Part shown: one piece after another, positions 19,415 to 27,837 of the stretch | How the letters are laid out: each line of letters opens with the position of its first letter | Position numbering within the stretch: position 1 is the first letter of the stretch | Assembly (NCBI GenBank): GCA_003216835.1 | Contig: QCIF01000003.1 | Span: 89,577-153,576, forward strand | Direction of reading: 5' to 3' | From: Prochlorococcus sp. AG-402-K10 | GTDB taxonomy: Bacteria > Cyanobacteriota > Cyanobacteriia > PCC-6307 > Cyanobiaceae | DNA: 64,000 nucleotides | The notes under the pieces: model-generated | Database searches by the model: none | What the model was told of the DNA's origin: nothing | What the model saw: only the letters and a program-made list of their open reading frames with translations | Program-made: the position numbers and the translations under genes

Positions 19415-20704
19415 TTAACTAAGCTTTTTTATTGAATCAAAAATTATATAAGCAAGTTTTTTTACTGCACCGTTTTCCCCTCTTTGTTTTAGTAAGTTAT
19501 CTTTTATATTGTGCAAATTTTCCCGATTATTCATTAGAAATACTGCTTCTTTAGCAATTTGTTTAGGTGAAATATCTCCTATTCTTTCTGGGACAATCAA
19601 CTTTCTTGCTTTTATATTGGGCCAGGAAAAAAATTTTTTCGATTTTAAGTTCCAATTTTTGATAATTAAAGTTAAGAGTTTATTTATGAATGGTATTTTT
19701 CCAATTATTCCCCAAATACCGTCCCAGGAATTCATTACATTTAAATGCTGAGTTGGTAGCACAACTATCATAGGTAGAGCAATGGCAGCTAATTCTGCAG
19801 TATTTGCTCCGACTGTGGTTATTGCTAGGTCACATTCTTTTAATACTTCATAACAGGGATGTTTATTGATTAGATAAATCTTAGTATTTCTTGATGTTTC
19901 AATAACATTATCAAAAATAGAATTGCTTATATTTTTAATTGTTTTTATTTTGGAAGAGTAATAATTTGCAATAGGGTTTTTATCGCTTTGGAAAAATAAA
20001 TATTCATTTTTATTTGTGGTTGGAGCAATAGGAATAATAAAATCTATATTATTATTTTTGGCAGCAATATGATCAGCCATTTCTAAAAAGAAAGGAATAC
20101 CTACTGAAAGCTTAGATTTTTTCGATCCAGGTAATAATGCAATATATTTTTTCCCTTGATTTTTCAAGGAGACTTCACTTTTAAATTTTATATCTGCCAT
20201 CAAATCTCCAATAATTTTGCATTTATATCTGTATTTTTTTGGCAGTAATTTTTTTACTTTTCCATTCATTGCTGCGATTATATTTGTCCATTGAGGCCAT
20301 CTTGAAATCCATTCTGCATATGTGATATTGATATACCCTAATCTTTTTGCTAACAAAATACTCCAAAATTGGTCTCCACCAAGAAAAATTACAATACCTT
20401 TTTTGGGCCAACTTGCAAAAGAATATGGCAATATTAATAAATTCCAAAAAGATTTTGCCTTTGTCACTAATTCAAACTTTTTCCATGACTTTGCAACTTC
20501 AAATTCTTTACCCGTAGAGTTTGGGCATGGAACAAGAACTAGTCTAATAGAAAAATCATATTTCTTTTTGTCTTTTAAAGAATCATTTATTTGATTCAAA
20601 TTATCTACGACTGGCCTTACCCAAGTTGATAACTCACCAGGTCCATTGGTAATAATTACTACTGCAACTGATTCTTTTTTCATTGCAGCTAATCCAAAAT
20701 ACAT
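19415..20704 (-). CDS. Lipid-A-disaccharide synthase-related protein (cyanobacterial family)
   Basis: VAVVIITNGPGELSTWVRPVV, ALLPGSKKSKLSVGIPFFLEMAD; the track's upstream start (20749) would overlap the tRNA, so MYFG (20704) or MKKE (20683) is preferred. Confidence 0.7.
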   Translation of the reverse strand: MYFGLAAMKKESVAVVIITNGPGELSTWVRPVVDNLNQINDSLKDKKKYDFSIRLVLVPCPNSTGKEFEVAKSWKKFELVTKAKSFWNLLILPYSFASWPKKGIVIFLGGDQFWSILLAKRLGYINITYAEWISRWPQWTNIIAAMNGKVKKLLPKKYRYKCKIIGDLMADIKFKSEVSLKNQGKKYIALLPGSKKSKLSVGIPFFLEMADHIAAKNNNIDFIIPIAPTTNKNEYLFFQSDKNPIANYYSSKIKTIKNISNSIFDNVIETSRNTKIYLINKHPCYEVLKECDLAITTVGANTAELAAIALPMIVVLPTQHLNVMNSWDGIWGIIGKIPFINKLLTLIIKNWNLKSKKFFSWPNIKARKLIVPERIGDISPKQIAKEAVFLMNNRENLHNIKDNLLKQRGENGAVKKLAYIIFDSIKKLS

Positions 20705-20708
20705 TACA

Positions 20709-20790
20709 TGCGGACGGCGAGACTTGAACTCGCAAGGCCGAAGCCACACGCTCCTTAGACGTGCGCGTCTACCAATTCCGCCACGTCCGC
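20709..20790 (-). tRNA. tRNA-Leu, anticodon AAG as read
   Basis: GCGGACG TG GCG.AATTGGTAGA.CGC G CACGT CTAAGGA GCGTG, long variable arm, GCGAG TTCAAGT CTCGC, CGTCCGC A; complete cloverleaf, CCA not encoded. Confidence 0.93.
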
Positions 20791-21097
20791 AAGAGGTTTT
20801 CGATCACAGCAGAGTTCGTAAACCACTGATATATCATACATGATTGTATGGAATAGGGTTGTGAGTTTAAATATGATGTTTGCTTAAATTTTTTTAGATA
20901 TTTTTATTTAAAATTTTGTCATTTATCTACATCGGAGAAAATATTGTTCTATTGCATAAAACAAATAATTAGCCATATATAACGTTCTAGGTTGTATTGT
21001 AAAAAATGTCCTCTGATTACTAAAAACATTTTGTTTAATACTTTGGCAGAGTATTGTTATTTTAAATCCTTTTCATTTCTTCAATTTAATTTGCGTA

Positions 21098-22447
21098 ATG
21101 GTTGAAAAAGTTTTAATTGCTAATCGTGGAGAAATAGCTTTACGAATTGTCAGAAGTTGTAGAGAACTAGGTATTGCAACCGTGGCTGTTTTTAGCACCA
21201 TAGATAAAAAAGCATTGCACGTTCAGCTTGCAGATGAAGCAGTTTGTGTTGGAGATTCATTAAGTAATAAGAGTTACCTAAATATTCCAAATATTCTTGC
21301 CGCTGCTACATCAAGAGGAGTTGACGCTATTCATCCTGGCTATGGATTTCTCGCTGAAAATGATAAATTTGCTGAAATGTGTAACGATCATGGCATAGTT
21401 TTTATTGGTCCATCTCCAAAAGCTATTAGATCTATGGGAGATAAATCTACAGCTAAAGAAACTATGGATAGGGTAGGTGTCCCAACTGTGCCTGGCAGTA
21501 AAGGTTTATTATCTAATGTAGATGAAGCGTACAAATTAGCAGATGAAATTGGCTATCCAGTAATTATTAAAGCTACAGCTGGAGGAGGAGGAAGAGGGAT
21601 GAGATTAGTAGAGAATAAAACAAATTTGGAAAAAATGTTTAAAGCAGCTCAAGGTGAAGCAGAAGCTGCATTTGGGAATGATGGTCTATATATGGAGAAA
21701 TTTATAAAGAAGCCACGACATGTCGAAATACAAATTCTTGCCGATAGGGCTGGGAATGTAGTGCATTTAGGGGAGCGAGATTGTTCTGTTCAAAGAAGAC
21801 ATCAAAAGTTATTAGAAGAGTCTCCTAGTCCTGCAATTAACTCTGACCTTAGAAAAAAGATGGGTAATGCAGCAATTGCTGCGGCAAAAAGCATAGGTTA
21901 TGAAGGAGCTGGTACCGTTGAATTTTTAGTTGATGACAACAATAATTTTTACTTTATGGAGATGAATACCAGGATTCAAGTAGAACATCCAGTGACTGAG
22001 ATGGTTACTGGTGTTGATCTTATAGCTGAACAAATTAAAATTGCAGGAGGAGAAAATTTAGAATTTAACCAAGATGATATTCAATTAAATGGGCATGCTA
22101 TTGAATGTAGAATTAATGCGGAAGATCCTGCGCATAATTTTCGTCCTTCACCTGGCCAAATAACTGGATGGCTTCCTCCTGGAGGTCCTGGTGTAAGAGT
22201 TGATAGTCATGTTTATACTGGTTATGAAATTCCTCCGTTTTATGATTCCTTAATAGGTAAATTAATAGTTTGGGGTAAAGATCGTAATACTGCTATTAAA
22301 CGTATGAATAGGGCTTTGAATGAATGTGCTGTAACAGGAATTCCTACAACCATTAATTTTCATTTAACTCTCCTTAATAAAACAAAATTTAGGGAAGGGA
22401 GAATTCATACAAAATATGTTGAGGAAGAATTATTACCTAACTATTAA
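21098..22447 (+). CDS. accC: Acetyl-CoA carboxylase biotin carboxylase subunit
   Basis: [23 protein letters not shown], biotin carboxylase ATP-grasp motifs. Confidence 0.97.
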   Translation: MVEKVLIANRGEIALRIVRSCRELGIATVAVFSTIDKKALHVQLADEAVCVGDSLSNKSYLNIPNILAAATSRGVDAIHPGYGFLAENDKFAEMCNDHGIVFIGPSPKAIRSMGDKSTAKETMDRVGVPTVPGSKGLLSNVDEAYKLADEIGYPVIIKATAGGGGRGMRLVENKTNLEKMFKAAQGEAEAAFGNDGLYMEKFIKKPRHVEIQILADRAGNVVHLGERDCSVQRRHQKLLEESPSPAINSDLRKKMGNAAIAAAKSIGYEGAGTVEFLVDDNNNFYFMEMNTRIQVEHPVTEMVTGVDLIAEQIKIAGGENLEFNQDDIQLNGHAIECRINAEDPAHNFRPSPGQITGWLPPGGPGVRVDSHVYTGYEIPPFYDSLIGKLIVWGKDRNTAIKRMNRALNECAVTGIPTTINFHLTLLNKTKFREGRIHTKYVEEELLPNY

Positions 22448-22464
22448 CAATAAATACATTTGTT

Positions 22465-22779
22465 TTACATAAGGGTTTTATGCATTGCTAGTTTTATTAG
22501 TCCTTGTTGACCAACTAAAATTTCTCTTATAAAACTTATAATCCCAATCCAAATAACTGGTCCAACATCAACTCCTCCTATCGGAGGAATTAATTTCCTT
22601 GTTAAATTTAGAATAGAACTTGATGGTATAGAAATTAATAACCATAAACCCTTATTTAAATCAACTTTTGGGTACCAAGTAAGAATTAATCTTATTAAAA
22701 AAACTATTGTTAGAAATGATAGAAAAATCCCTAACGTAATATCTAAAATTTGCAGATAGTTTTTAAGCAATGAAATCAC
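22465..22779 (-). CDS. YggT family membrane protein
   Basis: Two hydrophobic segments, ILTWYP and IPPIGGVDVGPVI motifs. Confidence 0.8.
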   Translation of the reverse strand: MISLLKNYLQILDITLGIFLSFLTIVFLIRLILTWYPKVDLNKGLWLLISIPSSSILNLTRKLIPPIGGVDVGPVIWIGIISFIREILVGQQGLIKLAMHKTLM

Positions 22780-22860
22780 AATTGTTTAATTCATCTTAAT
22801 AAATAACCCATGAATTAGTATTTAATTCGTATTATAAATTGAGAATTAAATCTTTAAAAA

Positions 22861-23037
22861 GTGCTTCAAATCTCAAATTTATTACTATCCGCTGATTTCG
22901 CTCCTGAAGTCGCTAATAATTCTGCTGTTGGAATGTTAGGTAGTTTTATTGCAGCAGCTGTACTAATAGTTGTTCCTGCAGCAGTATTTTTGATCTTTGT
23001 TAGCCAGAAAGATGCTATAGAGAGAACAGGGCGCTAG
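22861..23037 (+). CDS. psbX: Photosystem II protein PsbX
   Basis: GTG start: (M)[57 protein letters not shown]; not in ORF track. Confidence 0.9.
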   Translation: MLQISNLLLSADFAPEVANNSAVGMLGSFIAAAVLIVVPAAVFLIFVSQKDAIERTGR

Positions 23038-23116
23038 TTTTTGTAGAAGTTTTAAGTACACTATATATATGGGTGATTTGCATCACCTTTAAAAAATAAG
23101 TTATTGGAGAAAGAAT

Positions 23117-24094
23117 GTGGTCAATGCTAGTCTAAACTGGGCGAGTATTGTAGGAATAGTTCTTGCTGTTAGTGGAGGTGGCCTTTACTTTTTAAGGTCT
23201 TTTAAACCTGCATTGGCTCGTGATTATGATGTTTTCTTTGCTGCAATTGGTCTTTTATGTGGTGGGATATTATTTTTTCAAGGCTGGAGATTAGATCCTA
23301 TACTTCAATTTGGTCAGTTTTTATTAGCTGGAACGACAGTTTTCTTTGCCTATGAAAGTGTTCGCTTAAGGGGAATTGCTACTGATCAGGCTAGAAGATC
23401 ATCTTATTTTGAAGATGATGATTTACCTAATATTCCAAGAAATCCTTCCAGGAATAGATTTCAAGATGAATATGATCAGTTTGAAGAGTTTGAAAGGCCA
23501 TCCAGAAGATTTAAACCTCAAGAAGATGATCTGCAAGAAAACTACCAAGATAGGAGATCTCGTAGAAGTAATTTATCGAGAGCCATACCTGAGTCTGCAG
23601 TAAGCAGAAGAAGGCCATCTTCTAGGGAAGTTAATAAATTTGAAAATGACGAGCCAAGAAGAAGGCCATCTTCTAGAGAAGTTAATAAATTTCAAAATGA
23701 CGAGCCAAGAAGAAGGTCTCGCTTTGATGATAGAAGTGGTAATGAATCAATAAGAAATGACTTTGGGGACAGACGTAGTGAATCTCGTAACGAAGTTAGA
23801 AGAGGCTCACGACCTAAAGCTAATCAATCAGTTTCTAGACAATCCAATAGATCCTCAACTACTGATTCTCCTAAAGTATCCAATAAATCAACTAGGCCTT
23901 CTATTAGACCTCAAACTAAACGCGAAAAGATTGAAGATGCCTCATTTCAAAATATTGATGAAGTAAAAAGAACTCGTCAGCCTAGAAGAACAACCAACCA
24001 AGGAAGATCTACTTCAAAAAATCAATCTGGTAGATATACTGTTGGCTCAAAGAAAAATAAGCCTAGAGATAATAGCTCTAGATTTGATGATTAA
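23117..24094 (+). CDS. Ycf66 family protein with Arg/Ser-rich C-terminal extension
   Basis: N-terminal hydrophobic Ycf66-like domain, adjacent to psbX; low-complexity R/S/D tail. Confidence 0.8.
   Translation: MVNASLNWASIVGIVLAVSGGGLYFLRSFKPALARDYDVFFAAIGLLCGGILFFQGWRLDPILQFGQFLLAGTTVFFAYESVRLRGIATDQARRSSYFEDDDLPNIPRNPSRNRFQDEYDQFEEFERPSRRFKPQEDDLQENYQDRRSRRSNLSRAIPESAVSRRRPSSREVNKFENDEPRRRPSSREVNKFQNDEPRRRSRFDDRSGNESIRNDFGDRRSESRNEVRRGSRPKANQSVSRQSNRSSTTDSPKVSNKSTRPSIRPQTKREKIEDASFQNIDEVKRTRQPRRTTNQGRSTSKNQSGRYTVGSKKNKPRDNSSRFDD
23606..23707 (+). repeat. 51-nt tandem duplication inside ycf66 tail (2 copies plus partial third)
   Basis: agaagaaggccatcttctagRgaagttaataaatttSaaaatgacgagcca at 23606 and 23657; encodes RRPSSREVNKFENDEPR; partial restart at 23708. 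Confidence 0.9.
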
Positions 24095-24433
24095 CTATAA
24101 AATTCCTGCCCATTTTAAAAATGATTGTTCGCTAAATAATTCAATTAAAATTATTGCTATAAAACCAATCATTGCGAATCTTCCATTTGTTATTTCGGAA
24201 TAACGACTCCATCCAAAATTATAATTTTTTTCAATTTCATTAATATTTTCTGAATTAATCTGTTCTTCTTTAGAACTTGAATTTGTTTTATTAATATTTT
24301 CTGAATTAATCTGTTCTTCTTTAGAACTTGAATTTGTTTCATTAATATTTTCTGAATTAATCTGTTCTTCTTTAGAACTTGAATTTGTTTCATTAATATT
24401 TTCTGAATTAATCTGTTCTTCTTTAGAATTCAT
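24095..24433 (-). CDS. High-light-inducible (Hli/CAB-ELIP-HLIP) protein with repetitive N-terminus
   Basis: C-terminus FGWSRYSEITNGRFAMIGFIAIILIELFSEQSFLKWAGIL is an Hli domain; N-terminus is 17-aa repeats. Confidence 0.85.
   Translation of the reverse strand: MNSKEEQINSENINETNSSSKEEQINSENINETNSSSKEEQINSENINKTNSSSKEEQINSENINEIEKNYNFGWSRYSEITNGRFAMIGFIAIILIELFSEQSFLKWAGIL
24224..24427 (-). repeat. 51-nt tandem repeat, about 3.8 copies, in-frame
   Basis: Encodes (SKEEQINSENINETNSS)n; near-identical DNA copies. Confidence 0.95.
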
Positions 24434-24442
24434 GTTTTTTTC

Positions 24443-26425
24443 CTACTCCTTAAAATTATACTTATCAGCAGTAAATAATTTCCAATCTCCTTTTCCATTT
24501 AATTCTAAAATGTTTTCATGAAAATCTTTTAAACTTGGTCTATGGCCAACACTAATTAATGAAAGCTCTCTTTCTTGGAGTAAATTATATAATTTTTTTT
24601 CAGTTTCAATATCTAAAGCACTTGTTGCTTCATCTAAAACTGCAAAGCTAGGTGAATTAAGAAGAAGTCTTGCGAAAGCTAATCTTTGCTGTTCACCTAA
24701 AGAGAGAATTCTTGGCCAATCTTGTTTAATATCAAGGTTAGGATAACGATCAACTAGTGTTTTTAAATTAACTTCATTAAGGACAGATGTTAAATGTTCG
24801 TCACTATATTTTGTAACTTCTGTTGGGTAACATAATTGTTCTCTTAAAGAGCCTAATAGCATATAAGGTTTTTGAGGGATAAATAATAAGTCTCCCGTTT
24901 TTGGCTTTTTTACTAAACCTTTATTTGGTTCCCATAAACCACTTATCATTCTTAATAATGATGTTTTCCCGCATCCAGAAGGTCCTACAACTAAAAGGGA
25001 TTGTTTGGCTTCAATGCTTAGATTTAAATTCTTGATAATTGACTTATTTGATCCTGGAGGGGAAAGATCGGCATTATTAATAAGAATTGATGAATAATCA
25101 GAAATAATTTTTTGATTGCTTTTAGGTTGAATTTGACTGATAGATTCAACTTGTGATTGAAACCCTTCTAATCTTCCAATACCAGCAGTAAATTTTGCGA
25201 GTTCTTCTATTTGATTAACAATAAAAAATAATGAACCCTCTACCATACCAAATGCAAAGCTTGCTTGAATAAAACGACCATAATCTATATCTCCTTGAAA
25301 GTAAGGTATTGCCATTATTAGATATGGAAAGAAGTTCCCCGCATAATTAATTGATCTTCTCATTACATCAATTATTACCCTCCAAATTATCAGTAGGTTA
25401 AAGTTTCTAACAACTTCACCTAATCGCCTTTCTGTTTCGCTTCTTTCAGGATTCTCTCCTGAATAAAAGGCTATTGATTCAGCATTGTCTCTAATATGGA
25501 CGAGGCCATATCTAAAATCTGCTTCATATCTAAGTTGATCAAAATCGATCTTTACAAGATTTTTTCCAGCAATTAATAGAATAGAAGTTGCAAATGCCGC
25601 GTAACCAAATAATGAGAAGGTTAACGTCCTACTGATGCTCCATAAAATAAGAATATTAAGAGAAAATGTTAGTAGTGCATCAAAAATCCCTAATGTAAAA
25701 GATAGACTTTGTCCAGTAAATGCTCTGGTATCGTCTGTTATTCTCTGATCTGGATTATCTACATCAGTTTCTTCTTCATCATTTGGGTTTAATTGATAAT
25801 AAGCTTTGTTAGTCATATAGTCTTTCACTAAACTTTTTGAAAGCCATTCTCTCCAAATTATTCCTAATTTGTATGTAAAAAATATTTGAGAAACACGAAT
25901 AGGTAGAGCTACCGCAAAACAACAAGCGTAAATTCCTAATATTCTGTAGAATCCCTCTTCCTGTTTTTCTACTAATGCATTTGTGAGATCTCTAGCAATA
26001 AAGCCTATGCCTGCATTTATACCATTTACAGCTAAAAGCATTAATACAATAATTGCTAGAAATAACCAATGTAACCAACGACGATTTTTTAATTGACGTC
26101 TTAAACTAAAAAAACTTCCTGATCCCACAAGAAATAGCACTGAGAAAAATAATCCCCAACTGCTAGACCAAATTGAATTAACAGTATTTACTACTCCACC
26201 AAAATATTTTTCAAGAAAGATTGGTTGAATGTTCTCAAAAACACTAATTATTCCGGTCAGCCCTACAAGTACTACACCGCCTACACAAAATAAAAGTGAG
26301 ATTAAAAGCCAGATGAATTGAAAACCATTGCATTGATCGATAGGAAGAAAAAACGGTTGCGATAATTTCCTTAATCTTTGTAATTGATATATGAATTTGG
26401 ATTTATTTTGTACTACTTTATTCAT
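24443..26425 (-). CDS. ABC transporter, fused permease-ATPase of the SbmA/BacA-ALDP-like family
   Basis: Multi-TM N-terminus; LLVVGPSGCGKTSLLRMISGL, LSLGEQQRLAFARLLL, VLDEATSALD. Confidence 0.88.
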   Translation of the reverse strand: MNKVVQNKSKFIYQLQRLRKLSQPFFLPIDQCNGFQFIWLLISLLFCVGGVVLVGLTGIISVFENIQPIFLEKYFGGVVNTVNSIWSSSWGLFFSVLFLVGSGSFFSLRRQLKNRRWLHWLFLAIIVLMLLAVNGINAGIGFIARDLTNALVEKQEEGFYRILGIYACCFAVALPIRVSQIFFTYKLGIIWREWLSKSLVKDYMTNKAYYQLNPNDEEETDVDNPDQRITDDTRAFTGQSLSFTLGIFDALLTFSLNILILWSISRTLTFSLFGYAAFATSILLIAGKNLVKIDFDQLRYEADFRYGLVHIRDNAESIAFYSGENPERSETERRLGEVVRNFNLLIIWRVIIDVMRRSINYAGNFFPYLIMAIPYFQGDIDYGRFIQASFAFGMVEGSLFFIVNQIEELAKFTAGIGRLEGFQSQVESISQIQPKSNQKIISDYSSILINNADLSPPGSNKSIIKNLNLSIEAKQSLLVVGPSGCGKTSLLRMISGLWEPNKGLVKKPKTGDLLFIPQKPYMLLGSLREQLCYPTEVTKYSDEHLTSVLNEVNLKTLVDRYPNLDIKQDWPRILSLGEQQRLAFARLLLNSPSFAVLDEATSALDIETEKKLYNLLQERELSLISVGHRPSLKDFHENILELNGKGDWKLFTADKYNFKE

Positions 26426-26470
26426 TCTCTCGCTAAGTTTTTCTAAAATAGATTATATCTTTTTTTAAGC

Positions 26471-26749
26471 TTATTTACCAAAGCCTATAAATGAAATTAC
26501 CCATTCAGGAAGGTTAAGATAGCTTAAAATCGCCACATCAAAATCATGTACTTTTGTTATTGATTTATCCAGAACCAACCATAATACAAAGGGCAAATTG
26601 AATATAATTTGTAATTGCCATTTATAGGTTAATACTTTCCATATTTTAGTAAGTAGTATTTTTTTTGATTCATCTAAGTTTTCCCAATATTGGATAATTA
26701 AATTAAAAAGATTTTTAGGTTCTGTTTTTAATGATTCTGGGGTATTCAT
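26471..26749 (-). CDS. Conserved hypothetical protein with hydrophobic segment
   Basis: 92-aa ORF MNTPESLKTEPKNLFNLIIQYWENLDESKK... Confidence 0.6.
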   Translation of the reverse strand: MNTPESLKTEPKNLFNLIIQYWENLDESKKILLTKIWKVLTYKWQLQIIFNLPFVLWLVLDKSITKVHDFDVAILSYLNLPEWVISFIGFGK

Positions 26750-26776
26750 TTTTATTTTTATTTTTATTTTTATTTA
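26750..26776. repeat. (ATTTTT)n hexanucleotide microsatellite
   Basis: ttttatttttatttttatttttattta directly adjoining the start codon of the 26749 minus-strand ORF. Confidence 0.9.
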
Positions 26777-26804
26777 TAGCTAATAAAATTTTTTTTCGAG
26801 ACCT

Positions 26805-27146
26805 TTAGCCTGGAGGCCAATTCATTTTTCTTCCGGAAATGAAGTGAATATGTAAATGGAAAACTGTTTGCCCAGATTCTTCTCCTGTATTAATAACTGT
26901 TCGCCAATTATTTAAATTTTTAGACTTAGCTATTTTGCTGCCTACAAATAATAGATGACCTAATAAGTTTTTATCCTGTTCCACACACTCTAATAAACTT
27001 TGTATTGGTTTTTTAGGAATAACTAGAAAATGGACTGGAGCCTGAGCTGCAATATCATTAAATGCAATACAAAATTCATCTTCATGGAGTTTTTTGCAAG
27101 GAATATCTCCATTAATTATCTTTTGAAATATTGTTGTTTCGGTCAT
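26805..27146 (-). CDS. HIT family (histidine triad) protein
   Basis: TIFQKIINGDIPCKKLHED...; HLHIHFISGR histidine triad. Confidence 0.95.
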   Translation of the reverse strand: MTETTIFQKIINGDIPCKKLHEDEFCIAFNDIAAQAPVHFLVIPKKPIQSLLECVEQDKNLLGHLLFVGSKIAKSKNLNNWRTVINTGEESGQTVFHLHIHFISGRKMNWPPG

Positions 27147-27150
27147 TAAA

Positions 27151-27756
27151 TTAATTGATAGGAATCACATCTTTTTCGTGAAATCCTTCTTTTGTGAGCT
27201 CTTTATTTAAATCTTCTTTTGAAGTAACTCTATCAACAAATAATACGCCATTTAGATGGTCCATCTCATGTTGAATACATCTTGCAAGAAGTCCATCTGC
27301 TTTCATTTTGCGCGGCCTTCCCATTTCATCTCTAAATTTCAATTTTATAGTAGATGGTCTTACTACGTTTAAGTAAACCCCTGGGATGCTAAGGCAACCT
27401 TCTTCGTATGAATTTAGAGTTGTGCCATAATCTGTAATTTCTGGATTTATTAAAATTAAAGGCTCCGCAGCTGAATCTTCAAAATTGACGTCAATGACAA
27501 GAAGCTCTTTATTAATGCCAATTTGGGGTGCAGCAAGTCCTATCCCTTTTGCGGCATACATGCTTTGAAGCATTTCTCTAGCTAAATTTCTAATGTCGTC
27601 GTCAACTTTACTGATTCTTTTAGAATTTTGCCTTAAAACTTCATCACCAAGTGTATAAATTTCTAGTGATGGTTTTTCTGTCTGTTCTTTCGCAATTTTT
27701 TTCGAGTTGCCATTTGTTCTTGACTTTTTTGCAAGTTGTGAAAAATGGTTTGCCAC
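27151..27756 (-). CDS. def: Peptide deformylase
   Basis: GIGLAAPQIG, EGCLSIPG, QHEMDHLNG. Confidence 0.97.
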   Translation of the reverse strand: MANHFSQLAKKSRTNGNSKKIAKEQTEKPSLEIYTLGDEVLRQNSKRISKVDDDIRNLAREMLQSMYAAKGIGLAAPQIGINKELLVIDVNFEDSAAEPLILINPEITDYGTTLNSYEEGCLSIPGVYLNVVRPSTIKLKFRDEMGRPRKMKADGLLARCIQHEMDHLNGVLFVDRVTSKEDLNKELTKEGFHEKDVIPIN

Positions 27757-27837
27757 GTTAAATCAAAAACTATCTACTGAGAAGTTAAACTATAAAAATA
27801 TTAGCACTTTTAATTCACTTTCTATATAGTTTCCTCA

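Noticed and set aside
20646-20843. 65-aa plus-strand ORF
   Set aside because: Reads through the tRNA-Leu gene on the opposite strand; not plausible coding.
20835-20850. Hairpin CATACA-TGAT-TGTATG upstream of tRNA-Leu
   Set aside because: 6-bp stem is short, expected occasionally in AT-rich DNA, and not followed by a T-tract on the relevant strand.
23606-23720. Possible CRISPR-like array
   Set aside because: In-frame protein-coding tandem duplication with no spacers.
24190-24393. 67-aa repeat protein (MKQIQVLKKNRLIQKIL)n
   Set aside because: Alternate frame of the 51-nt hli repeat; the repeat length is a multiple of 3, so other frames stay open automatically.
24224-24427. Possible CRISPR or regulatory repeat array
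   Set aside because: Head-to-tail units without unique spacers, in-frame within a coding sequence.
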